From assembly GCA_900660155.1 (NCBI GenBank), contig CABFPE010000167.1, positions 1,235,092-1,299,091 of the forward strand: a stretch of DNA of 64,000 nucleotides. Direction: 5' to 3'. Below are positions 60,184 through 64,000 of the stretch, one piece after another. Position 1 is the stretch's first letter, and each line of letters opens with the position of its first letter. The stretch is from Hofstenia miamia. Its lineage: Eukaryota; Xenacoelomorpha; Acoela; Hofsteniidae. The position numbers and the translations under genes were made by a program. The notes under the pieces were generated by a model, which searched no databases, was not told where the DNA came from, and saw only the letters and a program-made list of their open reading frames with translations.

Positions 60184-61016
60184 TTATTTTTCTCTTTCTT
60201 TAGATCATACAGTTCTCTCCAAGGTGGTCTCTGAGGAGGCATCTAGCTGGGTCATCCATAATAGTAATCTGCTGGTGCTTGGTTCACAGTCCATGGGCTG
60301 TGAATCTGTGAAGATAATTTCTACTCATTCACCCTTGAATCAGTTCACAGTTACTCCTATCAGCATTTGACCAGTTGTGGTTCCAGTGGGGATAACATCA
60401 GCCTTGAATCGCTTTCACATCTCCACAGTTCTTCCACCACTTACACACTTACACCTTCATCTGCAACTCCCAGTGTCTCACCACCCTTGAATCAGTGTCA
60501 TAAACTCTTGGAAGGAAAGTTGAGATGCTGTGCACCATTTTTTGCATGCACTTGAATCAGTGGTGCAGATCCCTGGTGGGAGAGGATTTTTGTCTGTTGG
60601 TCTCCCTGCCCTTGAATCGGCCTTGGGGACTACTAGGACACCTTCTCACTCTACATTGTCTATTTGTTGGTTCCTCATTCTTGTCCCTTCTGCCCTGGAG
60701 TTGACACCTGGTTTGAGAACTTCTGTGAACTCTCCTTCTCCTGTTTGTGGTTGAGAGTTCCTCTGGTTGTTGGTTTTTGCGCACTCTCTTCTTCATTGGT
60801 GGGTGCATCATTCTTTTCTAAATTCCTAAATTCAGTTAGTAAATTTATATCCCATATTTCAGGGTCTTATATAGGTTTATTTCTTGCTGTCCTTTGGGGC
60901 AGCACTCTCTGTCTCATACTATCATCTCCAATGTCTGCTGTGAATTCATCATCAAATCCCTCTTCATGTAGACTATCTAAATCATACATTTTGTATATAA
61001 TTTTGTTGCTGTTAAT
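60184..61016 (-). other. Linker between integrase and third frame, with repeat words
   Basis: On the minus strand this continues pol beyond the integrase as an acidic tail (EEGFDDEFTADIGDDSM near 60,930) and then a basic stretch (KKRVRKNQQPEEL near 60,790). It then contains five CCCTTGAATCRG-type repeats. No domain recognised. Confidence 0.55.
60332..60620. repeat. Array of CCCTTGAATCRG words, 3' side of pol
   Basis: Copies start at 60332, 60401, 60484, 60548 and 60609, about 60-83 bp apart, with a weaker copy near 60,692. In the minus-strand frame of the ORF ending at 60,557 the word encodes a (R/stop)-F-K-G type peptide. CGA and TGA alternate at the same codon. Confidence 0.7.
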
Positions 61017-61766
61017 TCAGCATATTTTGAATTTGGCGTTTTCATCTATCTTCGTCTCTTCAATGTCTGCTGTTGCTCTCTTCAGGTTTTGAAAATGTAA
61101 TAGTCTATTATTGTCTAGCATGTATTCGTTATTCAGTAGTGTTTGTGTTATTGTGTGAGGGCCAGACCATACCATTTTCAACTTCCAGACTTGGTTTGTG
61201 TCTGTGAGTTTGATCAGTGTGAACATGTATACCTTATCTTTTACTTTGTGTGTGTGACCATAATTTTTTTTATTGTAATTACACTGCTGTCTCACTGCTG
61301 ATTTCTTTATGTAGTGGCACATCATTTCGTGGATTCCTGTGATTTGGTTCTTCAGTTGTTTTACATATTCATTATCCAATTTTCCACTGTAGTTAGTGTA
61401 TTGCATCAAAAGCAGGGTTGCTGCTTCTCTTCTGAACATTGCCTTGAATTGTGAGACTCCTGTTGTTGCGTGTACCAACGTGTTGTAATAGTACTTGATC
61501 ATTTCAATTAACTCTCTCCATCTGCATCCCCCTATCCTTGATGTTGCCACTCTGATTAACTTGATTAGTGTTCAATTGAGTCACTTGACTGCTCTGTTGG
61601 CCTGTGGATGGTACACTGTTGTTCGTTTGTTTGCAATTTCCAGGAGTTTTGCCATTTCTTGAAAAAGTCCACTCTTGATTATTTCCATCAGCCTAAGTCT
61701 TAGGATCCATTCTTTTAATACCAGTTCTGCTGTGGTTTCTGCTGTGGTATTCCTCATTAGGACCAT
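61017..61766 (-). pseudogene. Ty3/gypsy integrase, core end and C-terminal domain
   Basis: Two same-frame segments separated by TGA at 61581. The first ends TTVYHPQANRAVK, the usual sequence near the third acidic residue of the integrase core. The second has HATTGVSQFKAMFRRE and then KVKDKVYMFTLIKL, VWSGPHTI and HFQNLKRA, which form the C-terminal chromatin- and DNA-binding part. It is one frame away from the upstream integrase segment, so a frameshift lies near 61,700. Confidence 0.85.
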
Positions 61767-62352
61767 TCTTGCATATTTTGTAAAATTGTCTCACCATCAC
61801 CAGTAGATATTGGTGGCCCTCTGCATCCTTCAACAACATTTCCAGATCTATGTGGACTATTTCATTTGGTTGTGTTTTCTCTAGTGGTGCCCTTTGTGTC
61901 GGAAAATGTTGCTTGTTGTTTAGAAGGCATGTTGTGCACTTATTAATAATGTCCTCAATAACTTTCCTCATGGCTGTTGTTATAAACCTCACATTGAAGG
62001 TTTTTTCCATCTGTGTGATTCCCAGGTGGCCCTTCTTGTGTATCTTCCTTATCAACTCTCTTTTGAAATAGTCTGGTATTGCAATCTGGTTATTGTTGGC
62101 TTCAATATATAGTAATCTGTTCTTGTTGATTTTCCACTTGTAATGTTCATAGTATTCTGCTGTTAATTTAGTTAATAGTGTTGTCTGAGGTTCTTCTATC
62201 ATTTTTTTGATTTCACTAAGGACTATGTAATCTGTCTGTTTGTCCACTATTTCTTTTTCAGATATTTCCTCCCTCATTAGTATTAGTAGCATGGCTTGGC
62301 CTTTTATGTCCATGTTTATTTCTGGCAGTCCCTCATATTCAGTGTGTGGCAA
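61693..62352 (-). pseudogene. Ty3/gypsy integrase, zinc-binding and core start
   Basis: Contains HKKGHLGITQMEKTF and KCTTCLLNNKQ, the H-H-C-C zinc finger, followed by PNEIVHIDLEMLL with the first core Asp and HQYLLVMV. Beyond this the frame breaks and the remaining catalytic residues fall in another frame. It is in the same frame as RT and RNase H, separated from RNase H by TAG at 62539 and by non-homologous-looking sequence. Inactive as it stands. Confidence 0.85.
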
Positions 62353-62538
62353 AAATTGGAATCATTTTTTCTCTCCATCTATTTTTACTGCATCTCTCTG
62401 GTATTCCAGTAGTGATGTCCAGAAGTCTGCATTGTTATGTAAAGTGCCTTTCCTATGCTTGATTGTAAATGTGAATTCATTCAAATATTTGATCCATCAT
62501 GACACTATTCCAGACTTATCTCCAGAAAACTTCTTCAA

Positions 62539-62958
62539 CTATGCCAGTCCACTTTTGTCTGTGCATACCCTAAACTCTCTACCAATGAGAAAGTGTTGAA
62601 ATTTTTTAATACTTTCAATTAATGTGAGCATCTCTACTTTGGTAGATCCATAATTTTCTTCACTTGCTCTCAACTTGCAACTAAAAAACTGAATGGGAAC
62701 CTCTTTTCCGTTTTTCACTTGTCCCAGTGTGGCCCTGATCACCACTTTGCTTGCATCACAATCTAGTATGAATTGTTCATTGTAGTCTGGTGTGTTGAGA
62801 GATGGTAGTTTCTCCAGTTCTTCTTTAGTATTATCTAGTTCTTCCTGCTCCTGCCAGGTCCATACAAATGGTACTGATTTTCTCATTAATCTGGTCATCT
62901 TCACTGTCTTACCAGCTATGTTCAGAATGAAAGTCCCATAGTAATTGAAGAATCCCAT
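62539..62958 (-). pseudogene. Ty3/gypsy RNase H
   Basis: Contains FILDCDASKVV, VPIQFFSCKLRASEENY and EFRVCTDKSGL, corresponding to the L-DAS, FSR-L...E and TD motifs of retroelement RNase H. The upstream part MGFFNYYGTFI and FVWTWQEQEE is the usual RT-RNase H connection. It ends in TAG at 62539, in the frame of neighbouring pol segments. Confidence 0.88.
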
Positions 62959-63000
62959 TATCTTTTGTATATCTTTCTTGTTGTTTGGCTTTTCTATTTT

Positions 63001-63774
63001 TTAGATCATTTCTCTGGCATTATCCTTCATGCATATCCTACCTTTCTCTATGGTTCTTCCAAGAAATACTATTTTCTCTTTGATAATGTTGCATTTATTC
63101 CCATTGATATGAAGTCCTGTGTTTTCCAAAATTGTTAATGTTCTCTCTAATTTTTCCAGATGATCTTGGATTGTGTCACTAGTTACTATGATGTCATCTA
63201 TATAGGCGTCAAACCCTTCCTCCATTCTATGTGTCTTATTTTTTAGCACTTTCATAATATACCTCTTGAAGGTTGCTGGTGCATTATATATCCATTCATG
63301 TAGCCCATAGGGAGTTATAAATGCTGTCTTCTTGATATCATCCTCTTCCATCTTTACCTGCCAGTAGGATTTGCATAGGTCTAGTGTTGTAAAATATTTA
63401 TGCTTACTGGCTTCATAGAGCATGTCTTCTATCCATGGTAGAGGCTATGAATCCTTCTTTGTCACCTCATTTAATTTTTGAAAATCTATGCATAGGCAAT
63501 ACTTGTCTCCCTGCTTTATGAATATGGTTGGTGCTGCATATGGGCTCTTGCTTGGCCGGATAATTTTGTTGTCAATTAGTTCCTCCAGTACGAGATTGTA
63601 TTCCTCTTTCATCTGTTTAGGTACCCTTCTGACTGGTAGCTTGATCAGTTTGTCTGTTGTGACTATTCTGTGTTTCTTGCCCACTGCCTGCCCCATGCTT
63701 ATCTCTCTGTAGTTGAATATACATTTGTGTTTTTCCAACAATTTCCTTAATTGCGTGATCTCCTGTTCTTCCAA
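63001..63774 (-). pseudogene. Ty3/gypsy reverse transcriptase
   Basis: Two same-frame segments separated by TAG at 63445. The first has IIRPSKSPYAAPTIFIKQGD and CLCIDFQKLNEVT. The second has YFTTLDLCKSYWQVKM, the NAPATF motif and AYIDDIIVTSD with the catalytic D-D pair at about 63,193-63,204. The usual MPFGL block before NAPATF is missing (HEWIYNAPATF), a small in-frame deletion that would damage the fold. TAA at 63001 closes the second segment. The gene is clearly dead. Confidence 0.92.
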
Positions 63775-64000
63775 ATGTGGGTAGTCTTTGTTATTTATTT
63801 CAGGTGTTCTGTATGTTTCTTCCTCTTCTGCTTTCGTCCCAATGCCCTTGAGTCAGCCTTTGGGAGTACTCGTGACTTTGATGGTGTTCATCCACTTGCC
63901 CTTGAGTTGGCCATGTGGGGTACTATCCATTTTCATTTGCGAGTCCTTGAGTCAACCATGCAAATTACTTGCTCCATCATCATCTCCAATTGCCTTCCAG
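63775..64000 (-). pseudogene. Region upstream of RT with 17-residue peptide repeat, truncated by window edge
   Basis: In frame with RT, this stretch has three units of roughly 17 residues carrying STPHGQLKGK-like sequence, two of them with TGA where the other has CAA. An acidic EEEETYR segment follows. The underlying DNA words are CCCTTGAGTCAG, CCCTTGAGTTGG and TCCTTGAGTCAA at 63845, 63899 and 63944. It is probably the gag-pol boundary. Protease and gag proper lie outside the window. Confidence 0.55.

Overview
The window is animal nuclear DNA. It is about 70% A+T, has one multi-exon gene with GT-AG introns, and is otherwise dense with decayed eukaryotic transposons (hAT, piggyBac, Tc1/mariner-pogo, Ty3/gypsy). 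No bacterial operons, ribosome binding sites, tRNAs, rRNAs or CRISPR arrays were seen. The transposon mix would fit an arthropod or another invertebrate, but the species cannot be fixed from the sequence.

Layout. Positions 1-39.7 kb hold no gene I can recognise. They are an AT-rich desert punctuated by short non-autonomous DNA transposons, many with visible terminal inverted repeats (TIRs) and target-site duplications (TSDs): hAT-type at 5486-5773 and 35689-35975, a TTAA-flanked family at 14453-14945 and 27312-27618, a TTAA-flanked 882-bp element at 9342-10223, and a TA-type element at 26269-26788. A 1.5-kb zone (23.83-25.29 kb) carries eight copies of a 13-mer in both orientations. A broken hAT transposase lies at 34.2-35.5 kb. 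Four single-N positions (7900, 18008, 33750, 37742) each separate two near-identical direct copies and look like assembly joins; a fifth N (25365) does not.

Positions 39,732-52,083 on the minus strand hold the only confident host gene, a DBHS-family RNA-binding protein (NONO/SFPQ/PSPC1, Drosophila NonA). Nine coding exons join in phase to about 667 codons: an RGG and Pro/Gln-rich N-terminus, RRM1, RRM2, NOPS, a long charged coiled coil and a tiny terminal exon. Its introns contain an antisense hAT transposase relic, a pogo-like MITE, internally deleted piggyBac and mariner-type relics and, in intron 6, an array of six related two-stem hairpins with compensatory changes. One of these hairpins sits about 33 nt downstream of the exon-6 donor. 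A 360-bp foldback element lies about 160 bp upstream of the start codon.

Positions 55-64 kb are mostly one decayed Ty3/gypsy-like LTR retrotransposon on the minus strand, running off the right edge: gag/pol junction, reverse transcriptase, RNase H, integrase, then an unrecognised 2.8-kb third reading frame with no envelope features. Beyond its 3' end is a diverged palindrome of about 2.2 kb (arms about 1 kb, centre near 56,075). Short CCCTTGARTCRG-type repeats occur on both sides of pol and inside the palindrome.

Most interesting: the hairpin array in intron 6, the 2.2-kb palindrome beside the retroelement, and the retroelement's third reading frame.
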